A stretch of 64,000 nucleotides of DNA, from assembly GCA_961205875.1 (NCBI GenBank), contig OY540810.1, positions 26,660,001 to 26,724,000 on the forward strand, read 5' to 3'. Origin of the DNA: Sialis fuliginosa. Its lineage: Eukaryota; Arthropoda; Insecta; Megaloptera; Sialidae. Below the pieces are notes generated by a model. It was given only the letters and a program-made list of their open reading frames with translations. It was not told the DNA's origin and ran no database searches. Shown here one piece after another: positions 10,246 to 22,524 of the stretch. A program made the translations under genes and the position numbers. Positions within the stretch are counted from its first letter, which is position 1. Each line of letters begins with the position of its first letter.

Positions 10246-11150
10246 ATTACTTTTTTTGTCTCTATTCCCTCTACTAATAATAATTAATCAATTGAAAGAA
10301 AAATAAATGTAAAAATACATGACATAACAAATCATAACTTTTATTTAAAACAAACTTATTGTCAGTACTATGCAAACACAAAATGAAATTAAAACTACCA
10401 CAAAACTTTTCTTTACTTGAAAACTTTTTAACAACAGAAAATTGTTTCAAGATGGCCTGCTCATCAGCCTCGAATAAGTTTCACAAGAAAATCTAATGGA
10501 CGTTTTTAGAATATCCTTGGCAAAAGACAAATTACTGTCGTGTGACACTGCTGTTGCTCAAGGACTGCGCAACGCAACATCAACATACTACAAGTGTATC
10601 GGATGAATTTCAAATACCGAAGAGAAAAGTGAGGGTTTAAAAAAACGAGACAAACAAGAACTTATTCGTATTTCATATTAAACGAAGGGTGCTTTATTCA
10701 AAATGAATTCTGATCATAGTATAAATTATTATTATTGTGAATTTATAATTATAATATACCTTTAAGGATACTGTCTCAAAATAGGATATTAATATATATA
10801 TACTACTATATCTATATTTAACATAACATAACTATATTTCTCAGAGCAATATTTTGTAGAGAATTAATTGCTCAATTCATAAATCCGGGAATTTTTAAGA
10901 TATATTTATTTAAAAATTATCATAAAATTTGGATTTTACTTTTTATGATAATGTTTAAACGAACATATCTTTAAAAATATTGGATCTATGATCTGAGCAC
11001 TTGGGATCTTTTCTGTAGGAAATTTAATTCTGAATAATATGCTTCTGTGAGAAATTATAATAAATAAAATTTTTCCTATGTTAATCAAATGGGAAAAAGA
11101 TTCGGTTTACGACGTTCACAGATTTGATCTACGAGTCTGAAATTTAGGGA
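10246..11150. other. AT-rich stretch with a coding-like patch
   Basis: At 10440-10690 G+C rises. A plus frame opens with ATG GAC GTT near 10496, runs 36 codons to a TGA, then continues open for about 35 further codons. The residues (for example SLAKDKLLSCDTAVAQGL) look less composition-driven than other frames here. The opposite strand is also open over part of it, so the call is weak. The rest is AT-rich without features. Confidence 0.25.
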
Positions 11151-11430
11151 CAATTAACTTTTAATCCAAAGCGAAAATATAGGCCAATGGGAACAAAAAA
11201 AAAATTAAATAAAATACTCTAATATACATAATATATACTCAACGTCTGTCTGTCCGTTAGTGCGCTTATAACTCGAGAACATTTATCCGATTTATGTGTT
11301 TTTATTTAATTCATAGATATGTTCTCTGGCCAGGTTATAGGATATATTTTGTTACGTTAGGTAACATAAGAAATAAACAGTGACAATAATAGTAAATCAA
11401 GTCGGAAAAAGCGCCAGCGCGCTCTTTTGC
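11151..11430 (+). repeat. Retroelement- or Helitron-internal-like sequence
   Basis: CTGTCTGTCCGTTAGTGCGC, AACTCGAGAACA, CGATTTATG and GGTTATAGGATATATTTT appear in the order seen in many insect interspersed repeats (a CTGTCTGT run, an open stretch, then an AGGCTATAGGCTATATTTT-like phrase). Ends not found. Confidence 0.4.
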
Positions 11431-12483
11431 AATACACTGCCTAAACCGTTAAATATTGAACAAAATATTGTAGTAAAGAACTGTGTAGAATCAAAAGATC
11501 TAAAATAAAGTCCTGGATATCACATATCTAACTTTTATATTTAAACCACAATGACTGCTGCTTTATGTTACAAAGAAAATTTAAAATGTTTGGGTTCTGT
11601 TCACGTGAACTTATGACCTGCAAAACATAAATAGTTATCGAAATAAATTATTTAATCATCATAAGTACTTAATTGACTTAATATAGATATACACCTAGTT
11701 TAAAATAAATCTTTTATATATATTATCATACTACTCTATACAGTGCAGCAATTTTAATAGTTATTTTAACTGTTTTATATTGTTCGTTTGCTTATGTAAT
11801 ACGTATTTATCTGAATCTTACATGTTAATTTTAATTTCTAATAGGAAAATATGAATAAAAAATTCAAACATAATTTAGTATTATATGAAAAAATAATTAC
11901 AAACTCAAAGTTTTAAAAGTAGAACGCTGGCAATAAATGAGCAAAATTTCTCATTCGGAAAATTGTTTTTCATCCATAGAAATCACAGACCGTATTATAT
12001 TTTGTCATATTATACATTTTAATGAATGTTAATTATGAATATGTTCGAAATTAAAACTTGGAAATGCAAATAAATGAACACAAAAATGAGATATTTCAGG
12101 GAAATTGAATTACATTACCATATTAATTGTTTTCCAAATAAGAAATATGTTAAATAAGTTTAATATGAAAAATCATTTATTGTTTTACTTTTTGTAAATA
12201 ACCTGTCTTAAACGTACATTGGCTAAGTACATTTTAGGGTAATTATACTTGTACTTAAATATTTTACCAAACACAAGTACTTGTCTTCTACTTAAATACT
12301 TTATCAAAAAAGTAGTAAGCCCTTGTACTTAGAAATACATACATTAACATAATTATAAATGTATAACTATTTTTAATACATGTCTGACCTGATTATTCAA
12401 TATGAATTTTTGGTTTAATTAAATCAAATCATAACTACTATTTTTAAATTTTCCTTAATACGGGCCTGCTTGAATTGAATTAC
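11431..12483. other. AT-rich stretch, nothing recognised
   Basis: Low-complexity sequence. A repetitive patch of ACTTGTACTTAAATA-like phrases (12238-12330) repeats the word AGTACTTG with small variations but does not form a regular array. Confidence 0.5.
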
Positions 12484-12995
12484 CATATACCTTAAATTAA
12501 TACTAGTGAAAGCCTCATTAAAATCGGTTCAGTAGTAACAAATAGATAGACAGACAAAATTTTGCCAAAAGTAGATTTTGTCGAATCCATCGTAGCTCAG
12601 AATTTGGATAACTAGTAACTGGATAGACGAAAGGACAAAAAGTCGCATCCCCCTCTCTCTTATACTCGCAACGTTCACTTTTTAGACTATAAAAGTTATA
12701 AAATTTCGAATATTTGCAAAACCCCCTAATCCGATTAGCAACAAAATCAATAAGTCTGGAGTACTCACTGAGACAAACATTTTCCACAAAAATAATTCAA
12801 ATCGGTGCATTTTTACAGTAGCAATCGTGAACGAATGAAAATTCTACATCCAGACACACAGCCACCATGCGGAAATTAACTTTTCTTTAAGTTTTGAAGG
12901 TAGTACAATCAGAATCGGCTCTTATCTCGGACACGATTTTTCGACGGTATTACAATACTTATACCATTTCTTTCAGAACATGGAAGTAAAATATT
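12484..12995 (+). repeat. Retroelement-tail-like repeat
   Basis: 12484-12600 carries TTAAAATCGGTTCAGTAGTA and GATAGACAGACAAAA, a common retroelement-tail phrase. 12782-12990 matches 27945-28165 closely, sharing AATTCAAATCGGTGCATTTT, ATCGTGAACGAA, GTACAATCAGAAT, TTTTCGACGGTATTAC and AGAACATGGAAGTAAA. In the second location the block lies inside a hAT element, so it was either captured or predates that insertion. Confidence 0.6.
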
Positions 12996-13557
12996 TTGGC
13001 CAACAGACAAAACCTACGAAGTATGATATGAGTTTGAGTATGTTACGTATGCACAAGAGCACATTCATATACTCTGGTCAGAACTGTATTTATCTGCATT
13101 TTGATTTTGCACGAGATGACAGACAAAAACATAAATATACCTACCTACGCATTCTCTACCCACGTTTTGATTGTACGCATTTGCTATCTAGACGTCGCGT
13201 CGGGCTACGCTTACAATATAGAAACAACTTTTATGTATGCATATATACAGAAAAACTGGTTTGTTCTCTACTGATAGTAGCCGCATAAAAGTGAAAAAAA
13301 ACGGTATCGAGAGCTAGGGTGTGAGAGGTTATAATGAACTGACAAATGTTTTTGGTGTGGTATAGAGTTATTTTGTAGGATTTTTTTACTTATTTACATT
13401 TTTTTAATATGATTAAGTGATGTTTAGCAGTACTTATATATGTATACTTATGTTTCTGATTTTATTCTTTTGGACTCTTTTAAGTTCCTTTGACAGCTTG
13501 AAAACTTTTAATTTTTTACTATTTTATTTATATTGTTTATGTATTCATTTATATATC
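12996..13557. other. Spacer with an unsupported open frame
   Basis: A 102-codon plus frame (12980-13288) begins inside the repeat block above and has no recognisable domain. No acceptor/donor pair or homologue evidence, so it is left as chance. Confidence 0.4.
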
Positions 13558-13690
13558 TTGATATGGACCATGGCTTCTGGGTGTAAGCCGCGTTGATTTG
13601 GTCGTGTTATCAGCCAACGTTTCGCCACACATTGCAGTGGACATTTTCAGGACTCTTTTAAAAGAGGAGGTGAGCACTTGCGTTAGTTAA
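13558..13690 (-). mobile_element. Penelope-like element, locus 2, single arm
   Basis: One minus-oriented arm: on that strand it reads CCTGAAAATGTCC, a hairpin region, GGCGAAACGTTGG (core at 13614-13650 minus), then CGGCTTACACCCAGAAGCC. The partner arm is absent and no flanking duplication was found, so this is a truncated or solo copy. Similarity to locus 1 stops soon after the GAAAAT/GAGCA region. Confidence 0.65.
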
Positions 13691-16091
13691 ATACTGGTAT
13701 GGGCAGCGGTCAAGGGCTTAATTTGTATTTGATTAATAAGCTTGTTCATTTCTTAATTAAAATTTCATTTAGTAGTTTATTATATTAATCTTTCTAATAA
13801 TTTGATACTTCGTTTATTAATTTATTTGTTATACATTGGATATTGACTGGGTAGATATTGAGACGTAATAGATAGAATTGGTTTCGGGTTTCAGATTTAA
13901 AAAAAATGATTTCAATATGAATGATACGCAGCCAACTTTACGGAGTATATTTTTGTGGAGTTCATTAGCTTCAATGTTAAATAGTCTTATGAGTCCTATA
14001 GTACATATATACCTTTGTCTTACAATAAAATCAAAATGAATTTAATTTAGAAATTACTATTTAAGGCAAAATTGCGGTGTGATATCGATTTTCTACGAAA
14101 AAAAAACACGATTTTTGCCAATTTTTGTTTTTAATTAATATAAATGTCTAATTCTAGGTAATACGATAGAGACAAGTCTATAATGCAAAAATATATTTGA
14201 GGCCAGTTTCACCCCAAAATACACAAATAAAGTATTATAAAATATACCTACTAAAAAAAGTTTTTAATTTTAATTTTTATTTACTTTTAAAGACTTTATT
14301 TCTATATATTTATACAAAATACTCAAAGTTAGAGAAGGTCCCTTTATGTATAATAAGTAACCTGATGAGTTTTTTTTGAAAAATTTCAGTTCCGTTATTT
14401 TAACTATAATTTAAAATTGCGTAAGTTTATTTCAGCTATTGATCAATAAATCGTTTAAGCTTGTATCCATTCCTAACATAAGTACCGATTTCCCTAAAAA
14501 GGATTTCGGTATTTTATGGCTTCTCTAACACTATTATACTTTTATCTACACATCGAATATTCGAAACCACTAATTCACGAGGGTGTGGTAAACTTCCACA
14601 CCAAATCAATATGAAAGTTTTCACATTGATTTCGCGATTTTTGTAATACACTCTAGAGATTTTTCACGTACCTAACGATATCACATTTAGCTACATAATC
14701 TAACTACATAAACGTATCTTTTAGACGTGATAGACTAGGTGGAGCAAAAAAACGGATGGTAGTAGAAAAAATCTATAGAATATACGTTCAACCCATAATC
14801 TATGTATAGCTTCATATTATTATAATGTATAATGTTATCTGGATGTTTAAAGCAGTGAATTATGATGCAAGTTTGAAATAGTATCACAAATATTTCAATA
14901 GAATGGGATTACTATATCTCTCTTTAACACGGGGTAGGCGTCGCTATATTTTCACTAAAATGACAAGGATATGGAAAATTATTTTAAAAAATATGTAGGT
15001 TGCGACGGCAGTTTATGAAAGAAATGATTTTTCTACTGAAACAAACATACAGACATACAGAAAGGATAGAGATAGAGAAAAAATTCAAATTTAAAATGAT
15101 ATTGGAAATAAAAATGAACATTTGAAAATTACTAACATTGAAATGTAAAGTGTCCCGAGGGTGTATCTCTCAACCCTTAAATTAGCCCTGGTATACTCCT
15201 TTAATAAATAAGGTAGGAATAAAACCGACCATTCCATTAAAAAAATATAACGTATCATACACCCCTCTTTAGAACCATACTGTATATATTCTCTCTCTCT
15301 CTCACACAGACTTTAAAAATCTTAATTAAGAAATTAAAATTATTACATTAAAAAAAAAATTTATCTCCGTGTAACGCTAGGCAATAATTAAAACTAGCAA
15401 TAAATTCCTATGTATTTGTAACAAAGTAAAATGTCACAATGTATTCACAATTCGTATTCGATTTAATAAAAGTCTCAATTTTCTGGATAAACTATTAATA
15501 ATTCATATATTTTTATACCATTTATCATCCCGGTAAAAAAAATAAAATTAATATAAAATACTAAAATGAAGCACGGGTACATAAATTTAGTAAACTCATA
15601 TATAGATAGCATCGTAATCGATAAATGAATAAAGTTCATTGAAAATGTTTGTACATTAATCATATTCAATATCCTCATCTATTTACGGGATGTTACTATC
15701 TTCCCATCATATTCATGTGTGAGAGAAAGGGAAGGTTATAACTATCTTGTTTACAAGATACAATTATACGGTATAATATCGTAATTAAATATGATCCCTA
15801 AAGCTATTAGTGGTACCGTTATAGATTACTCGATACCAACGAGAAGATTTAAAATTTAAATTATTAATCAAAAATTATACAAAGGTAACTTGTCAAACAT
15901 AAATGTAAAAAAATATTTTGTTTTATTATAAATTAAACTTATATTTTTCGTAATTTATATTTTTAGATATTACCTACCTTTGAAATATGTAATGCTTATT
16001 TTTTTAAATAAAGCAGTGAAGATATTTACCAGGTAATCAATTTTTTTTAAATCTTTTCTTTCATCTATAAAAAAACTTATATTTCACCATG
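13691..16091. other. AT-rich stretch, nothing recognised
   Basis: About 2.4 kb without transposon ends or convincing frames. Contains a (CT)n run with CACACA (15291-15308) and scattered A/T homopolymers. Confidence 0.55.
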
Positions 16092-16300
16092 TATCTTGGC
16101 TTCTGAGTGCATGATGCGTCGATTTTGTCATTCTATTGGCTAATGGTTTGTCACACATTACAGTGGACATCTTCAGGGCTGAATTAAATATGTCTATAGT
16201 AATGTGCGATGAAACGTTGACCTATAGAACGACCAAATCAAAGCGATCTTTACCCAGAAACCAAGATCCATATCAAAGTCACCGCGGATACCTAAAAGCT
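16092..16300. mobile_element. Palindromic Penelope-like element, locus 3
   Basis: Minus arm 16092-16180 (hammerhead-like core 16135-16176) abuts a plus arm 16190-16300. Both arms are more diverged than in loci 1 and 5: the minus-arm core reads GACAAACCATTAG where others have GACGAAACGTTGG. The plus arm lacks most of the CTGAAGATG half. No 13-bp flanking duplication could be recognised, which fits an older insertion. Confidence 0.6.
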
Positions 16301-17859
16301 TCTATGTTCCCCTATACGATTTTTTTATCGAAATATACTAGTTTGCATATATTGTTATATATTGTATATAAAAGTCATAAGCATAGACCCTTGTGTCTGC
16401 ATTTTTATTAAAAAAACACCATATCTTCAAACTATAATAGTTTACCTCGGCGAAAAAATCGTACAGTGAAGAGTACAAATTTATTTTAAAGGGGCCACAA
16501 GATTTATATTTAGATCAATTTTCTTTAAGCAAGAAAACTTATTTTTGAAAACGGTCTTAGAATCGGAAATAGCGGATGTTTACTTTTAATTTTTTAATTT
16601 TTCGCATTATTTCTGCAGCGATGCGAATTAAAAATATTTATAAGATAAAAGTTATAGAGAATATTATTACCTATAATTTATCTTCTATTCTATTCTTTTT
16701 TATTTATCTTCTAAAAATGAGAACTAAAGTGGTCAATTCACTGACAAAGAATCAAATAAAAAAAAGATACATATATATTTTACAACAGTTTTTCAAGAAA
16801 GAAATGATGTCTCCAATAACTTTACAAAAACTTCCTTCACTAAAGCAATAATTGCAAAAACAAAACTATATAAATTTCTCTTTATCTAAAGTTAAGTATT
16901 TTTTCGAAAAGAGGAGGTTCATTATTTTTCTAGAAAAGTAATACCAACACAAGAAAGTTCATTATCAGGTAACGTGTTGGTTAGTTAATGTTTTCTAAGT
17001 TAGCAAAAAAAGTGATGAAAACTTTCAAAACTTTCACACTGTTTGTGTGCTTTTTGATACGGCTTTTCTAGCTAGACACAATACACACTAACATATCTTA
17101 ATGAATTTATGTATATAATTTTCATTAAATTTTGAAAAGTCCAGAATTTATAATATGATAAAGCGAATGGGATCATATTTTAATTAATATATTTAGTCGA
17201 ATTACTAAATTCCTTCTTACTTCACAAAACTTATCTTTAAAAAAGTCTTAAATAAAAAGAAAAGCTTAAGAAACTAAAATCCAACTACGCATTTCAACTA
17301 AAAAAGTTATAAACGAATTATCTTTAAAAGAAAGAAGTTTCACAGACCAGACGGAGTTGCATATCACATATGTTCTGTGAAACTTCTTCCATTTAAATAC
17401 AACTTGTTAATAATTTTATTGAAATGATAGTCGGGTTTTAGTTTTTTTAACTTTTATTTATTCTTAGGCACTATTCTGCGATATAAGTACATATATTTTT
17501 CTGGCCGTTTTTGCGCATTTATGCGGTATTCTTTAGTATGTATGTAATATGTAAGTACCTAGATTAATGCTTAATTGCACAAATGCTGTATAAGAAAGTT
17601 AATGGAGGATAAAGGGTAATTATCCGTTAAATATCTATTTTTCTGTTGCATAAAACTTCTTTAACGGGTCATGAATAGTCAATTAAGATTTTACTTTGTT
17701 TAATATGGCATGTGTTCATTAACTGTTCTTATTTTGATATAATAGAAGATATTTTTATGTATGCGATCCACCACAAATGTGTAAATAGAACACAAGGAAG
17801 ACAAACTCTTTAAATGTTCTTTGATTTTAAAATTACTTGAAGATCTTACAATAATTATT
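16301..17859. other. AT-rich stretch with a short hairpin
   Basis: A 15-bp inverted repeat, AAGAAGTTTCACAGA (17332-17346) and its exact complement (17374-17388), encloses 27 bases. A 91-codon frame at 16576-16851 is K/I/N-rich and unsupported. Nothing else recognised. Confidence 0.5.
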
Positions 17860-17998
17860 AATATATATATAAATAGATATTAGTCTATAAATAATGCGCA
17901 TTATTTTTTACAAGCTAAGTCATATACTTATATACACCTCCATACGTGATAGGGGATGAAATATTTACTCTCGTGCGGAGCCGGGGCGGGTCCGCTAG
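17860..17998 (+). mobile_element. Helitron 3' end, different family
   Basis: Ends in TGCGGAGCCGGGGCGGGTCC, G, then CTAG and T (17995-17999). The GC-rich block can fold (GGA/TCC and CCG/CGG around a G loop) and sits just before CTAG, matching the 3' signature of insect Helitrons. GGGGATGAAATATTTACTC precedes it, a phrase often next to such ends. The 5' boundary is not visible; the given start is arbitrary. Confidence 0.55.
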
Positions 17999-19284
17999 TT
18001 TAATTATAAAGTTTGCTTAAATTCACTCTAAAAAAAACGAAGATTAAATATATTACGTATAAGTAATAAAGTATTCTATTGTAATGCAACTTAAAAAAAT
18101 ACATTAAGTACACTTGAGTGAAAATTCTGTATAAATATTTCAAGTACTGTATTTACTGAATAAATAATACCTTCTAGACTGAGTTTTGTTCGAAAGCTAA
18201 TTGTTGCTTTTGTAGGAATACATTTCAGTACTTTTGAAGTTTATTCTAACCAGTCACAAAGCTGTGGTATGGTTCGAATACTCCGATATACATTACACGT
18301 TTCTACTTACAATAAGAACCAACCCTTTAATACCGGAGTAATTGAAATGGAAATATGTACATTTATGTATACATAATATGTATAAAAAGATACCTATCTA
18401 ATATATCGAACGTTTATAATATTATAATATATTTGGATATACATATTTAAAAATAAATATTAGTTTATAGTGTTTTTTTTCGGATGGTTCACATTTAATT
18501 TTATTTAATTTTGGAGCCCCCAATTTATTATCGAGGACCTTTTTTGGTGGGAGGGGGGCGCTAATTCAAAAATATTCTTTATTTTATTAATTTTTTGACA
18601 TAATTTCTACTTTTACAAAAAAAAATTATAACCGTATGGGGAGCCCTATATTACGGTGGTCACCTTTATTGCCTTAATCCCAGTTGCTTATTAGAATAAT
18701 ATAGAAAATAAACAGTAGTAGTAAACAGTTTTTTCATAATTCTTAAAATTATTACTATACATATTTCACATCATAATGTGATTTTTTGTGAAAAAGCAAA
18801 ACGGAAACATTACAAAACTAAAGTAAACTACTATAAATGTGTCATATAAATCTAACTAATTGGTAAATTATAAGATAATTATTTTCAAAATTTGAATATA
18901 AGCGAGGGTAGAGTAAAATTTACATAATATAAAATTACTTTAATAAAAAAAATACTCCAAATAGCACACTGTGATCCAGTAGACCAGAAATTGATTTTAG
19001 GCTTTTACTCCAACTTCAAAAATTATTTAAAATAATAGAATATTAATTAACAAATATAATTTAAAAAAAGTAGTCGCTGTTGATTAATATTATTATATAA
19101 ACGTTATATAATTCATATCTATCAATTAATCAATTTAAAATTCGATATTTGTTACTTATCATATTTTTTAGCATTTTTTATAAAAATAATCAAATGTGTT
19201 CTTAATTAAAGATAATGAATAATACATTGTCTATTGATTCATAAATAAAACAAAATTTGGTTAAGATCATTTTCTTCTATGAAA
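17999..19284. other. AT-rich stretch, nothing firm
   Basis: A G-rich patch, GGTGGGAGGGGGGCGC (near 18545), resembles internal sequence of some hAT-type elements but no ends were found. Otherwise low-complexity. Confidence 0.45.
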
Positions 19285-19440
19285 ATCTGTACTAAAATGG
19301 TTAACCAATGCCAGGCAATTTATCTTAACACTTTATCGGTTTTTATTTAAATTGTTCAATAATTAACTACTTTTTGTGAATTTAGCACGAGGAAATACTG
19401 TGCATTTACTTGGCAGATGTTTTTTATTTAATAATATTCT
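19285..19440 (+). repeat. R8 repeat family, 3' fragment
   Basis: Carries GGTTAACCAATGCCAGGCAA, a GTTCAATAATTAACTAC block and GAATTTAGCACGAGGAAA. It matches the reverse complement of 20757-20925 closely, so the two form an inverted pair about 1.3 kb apart. Confidence 0.6.
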
Positions 19441-20756
19441 TAGGTGCGCCACATTCGCCGATTATATAAAATTATAAAAATGAAATTATTATTTATAATT
19501 ATAAAAATAAAATGTTTGCAGGGTCTGGAGTGTAATCCCAGTGTACCATCTGAGGGCTAAAAGTTAAAACGAAATGAAATATTCAGTTATTAAAAATATA
19601 CAGACACATTTAATGCATAAACACCTAATGTAAACATATTTATATACAAATTACAATATACAATTTTCCAGTAGTTACACTTTCATGAATTTTGCGGTCC
19701 TACATAAAGCGGGAGATAGCTAACATTATAACACTAAAACACTACATAGTCTGACCACAATAGGGATTTTATGATAAAGAAGGTTACTTACTTCATTGAA
19801 TTTTGAACAGGTTTGGCAAACGATACAGGGAAGAGTGTGCGGCGGGTAATTGTGCATACCACGATTTTATATTTTGTGATAAAATTAGAAACTTTAAATA
19901 AATAAATAAATAAATAACAAGTGCAGTGTTGAAATAATGACATATTTTGTTGTTATTTTGAATGTTATGAAAATAAGAATGTGAGCCTATCGTTTCAATA
20001 ATTCTTTTTCTACATAAATATGTACTTATACACTTTACTGCGTTTTGCATGCATTCTTTTTTTTAATTTAGTTTATTTGTTTCCTTCTTTTGAAAAATCT
20101 GGAAGGGATAATAGTGCTTAGTACAGAGTTCGCATTATTAATAATAGTAATAATAATTATTTATTACAAGAACATATGTATATGCTCGAAAAGCAAAAAA
20201 TATATGACATAAGTAAAATAGAGAAAAGGTCATTCACACACTGTAAAATAATAAGGAACAAAGAGGAACGATTTTTGTATTAACTTGTTCTAGGCAACAT
20301 AGGAAATATGTAACTGAAATCTTTACATTAGGTGATCTTCAGAAGGAATTTTTGGGGAATTTTTTTGAAAAAATGGTTTCTCTTGTAGTACATATTTTAT
20401 AGTATCTACATAAAATTTTTCCGATTCTATTGATCGAATTACAAAAATAAAATTATATTTCTTCGTTACGAATTTCCCTACAAAACTGAATTCACAGGGA
20501 TGTTAATTATATAACAGTTATCGCAAGAATAAATTTTGGTTAGATGTACTCCATTCTTTCACTTTCCCCTACATTATGGTAGAATTACAAACCTTAATAT
20601 AATAATTAACAAAATAAATAGGTACTACCATAGTCAATGAATTCATACAAATTAATTCAGTTTCCTAAAACACTTTCCATGTTTTCTAAGATTTTATAAT
20701 ATTAACCATTTACATGTTAAATAAAGTTATATGAAAACTTTATCAAAAATATCTAC
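19441..20756. other. AT-rich stretch between inverted R8 copies
   Basis: Holds an (AAAT)n microsatellite (19895-19917) and no gene or transposon ends that I recognise. It would be the loop if the flanking R8 copies paired. Confidence 0.5.
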
Positions 20757-21450
20757 CAAGTAAATTCACAGTGCTTTCTCATGCAAAATTAATAATAATA
20801 ATAATAATAATAAATAATTCGCCAAAGGTAGTTAATTATTGAACAATTTAAATAAAAACCGATAAAATGTTCAGATAAATTGCCTCGCATTGGTTAACCA
20901 TTTAATTTTTATACAATTTTACTTTAAAAAATTAAGTTAGAAATTTTTCTTAAGGCGCACCTGATTTTTTTGTATATTTTTAAGTAATTCTTTGACAATT
21001 TCAATCTAAATCTAAATTTATGCTAACGTCAAAATGACAAATGACAAATAGCGATTTTTTAAAGCAAATTGAAATAAATCTTTTTAAGGGAATATTTTAC
21101 AACAATCGTTATAGACCTACATTATAGGAAACTGAATGTTCTATAAAAATGATTCTATAAAATTTTCACGTAACATGTGTCGTTCTTGAGATATCTTGAA
21201 AAAATAAATATTTTGGAGAGTCACCTCCCCACACGATTTTAATAATTTTGAAATGGGACCGTCCTCAAACCAGACACAACCAACCATCCAAGTTTCATTA
21301 ATAGCTGTTCAGTAGTTAATAAAATATGCATGTGACAAGGATTTAGGGGACAGACAGACAGATACGGAACGAAAAGTGTTTATCTTGATTTGAAACGGAA
21401 GGATCAAGATAAAGTTTTGAAATCGGAGAACAATTTTTTTGTCTCATTAT
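20757..21450 (-). repeat. R8 repeat family, copy 2, with TAA microsatellite
   Basis: Near-full-length on the minus strand: TTTCAAATCAAGATAAACAC, CTGTCTGTCTGTCCCC, GTTGGTTGTGTCTGG, GACACATGTTACGTGAAAAT, GATTTAGATTGAAATTG, GGTTAACCAATGCGAGGCAA. A (TAA)8 tract at 20790-20812 has expanded inside its terminal block between the GGCG and AATTTTGCATGAG words. Confidence 0.6.
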
Positions 21451-21779
21451 AATATACCACTGTGTTGCACTGTATTATAAAAAAAATGTTCAGGCCACTA
21501 TTTAACATTATTGTATTTTTTTATTCTCGAGTCCGCTACACATTTCGAAATAAATAGAAAAACAAAATTTCTATAGCATATATAAATCATAAAATTTTTG
21601 AGAGTTATATGAGCTACAATAAATCTATAAAATAAATTTATGAAAGTTTTTGTCGTAATTAATATTATAAATTACTTAAGCATGAACTTTGGTGTTCGAT
21701 ATTATGAAACCTCATTTCATTAGAGGCAGGCAGCGGTCCATTTTATTAATGACACAATTTTTTAAAATACCTAAAACTT
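21451..21779. other. AT-rich spacer
   Basis: Nothing recognised. Confidence 0.5.
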
Positions 21780-22020
21780 GAAGGTCGTGATGGAGGTTAT
21801 TCTCTGTCACCTGCCAGGAAACAACTAATCACAAACCACGACGTCATCCATTATAACCGGCACTCCAATCACGCATACAACCCAATCGGATCGGCCGTTC
21901 TCTATCCCTTGCCGGGCTCTCCCACGAGAGCGTGCCGCTGAAAAGGCAATGACTAATTCGTTTTCTACCATTTCCAGAGATTATTCGTACAGGAAACCAG
22001 TTTAGTTACCGCTGATTTAA
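21780..22020. other. GC-richer island, possible exon or regulatory element
   Basis: About 240 bp near half G+C in a background of roughly a quarter to a third. Contains an ACGACGTCATC stretch (CRE-like), a good acceptor-like TTCTCTGTCACCTGCCAG ending near 21818, and frames open on both strands: about 55 codons on plus, ending TGA near 21942, and 48 codons from an ATG near 21982 on minus. No domain is recognisable in either. No repeat partner in the window. Candidates are a small exon, a conserved noncoding element, or a unique old insert. Confidence 0.35.
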
Positions 22021-22380
22021 TGTTAAACCTTAATTACTACCCTAGGTATATTATAGACATGTAATTGCTTTTACTTTCTTATACGATGATTAAGTGAATC
22101 GATATTTTTTTCAATAATTCTTAGAAAATATAGAAATATACATTTTGACCTTCACTGAATCTATTCTGATTGTAGATGCTGTAACTCAAAAACGATAAAA
22201 CAGAAGAAACGGATGTAAACTTTTGTCAATTTTTCGAATTTTATGATCTAAATTTTTTTTTCTTTTTTGGCTTTACTATAATTAGATGCAGCCAGTTTAA
22301 TCTAAAATTGATCTATCGTTTTATTCATATTAATGAGTTAACGGGTGTTTTTTTAAATATAATAATTTCCAGCGGATTTT
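22021..22380. other. AT-rich spacer
   Basis: No feature apart from an ACGGGTGTTTTTT phrase near 22339 that recurs near 22543 and 22556, on either side of the inverted repeat below. Confidence 0.5.
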
Positions 22381-22524
22381 TATCAAATACAAATCCCCTA
22401 ACCATAAAAATTGTCCTAAAGAGAGTGTCTTTAGAACTCTGATGATGATAGCATTGCTATTGATACACATGTACATAAGTCTAAACTCTTACAATTTTTA
22501 TGGTTAGGGGATTTGTATTTGATA
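22381..22524. repeat. Perfect 34-bp inverted repeat with 76-base loop
   Basis: Arms 22381-22414 and 22491-22524 are exact reverse complements (outer end TATCAAATACAAATCCCC). The loop has further weak complementarity. Possible sources are a tiny MITE, or a transcribed hairpin substrate for small-RNA processing. Perfect pairing of 34 bp implies recent origin or selection. Confidence 0.9.

Noticed and set aside
12980..13288. 102-codon frame
   Set aside because: Begins inside a dispersed repeat block and has no recognisable domain.
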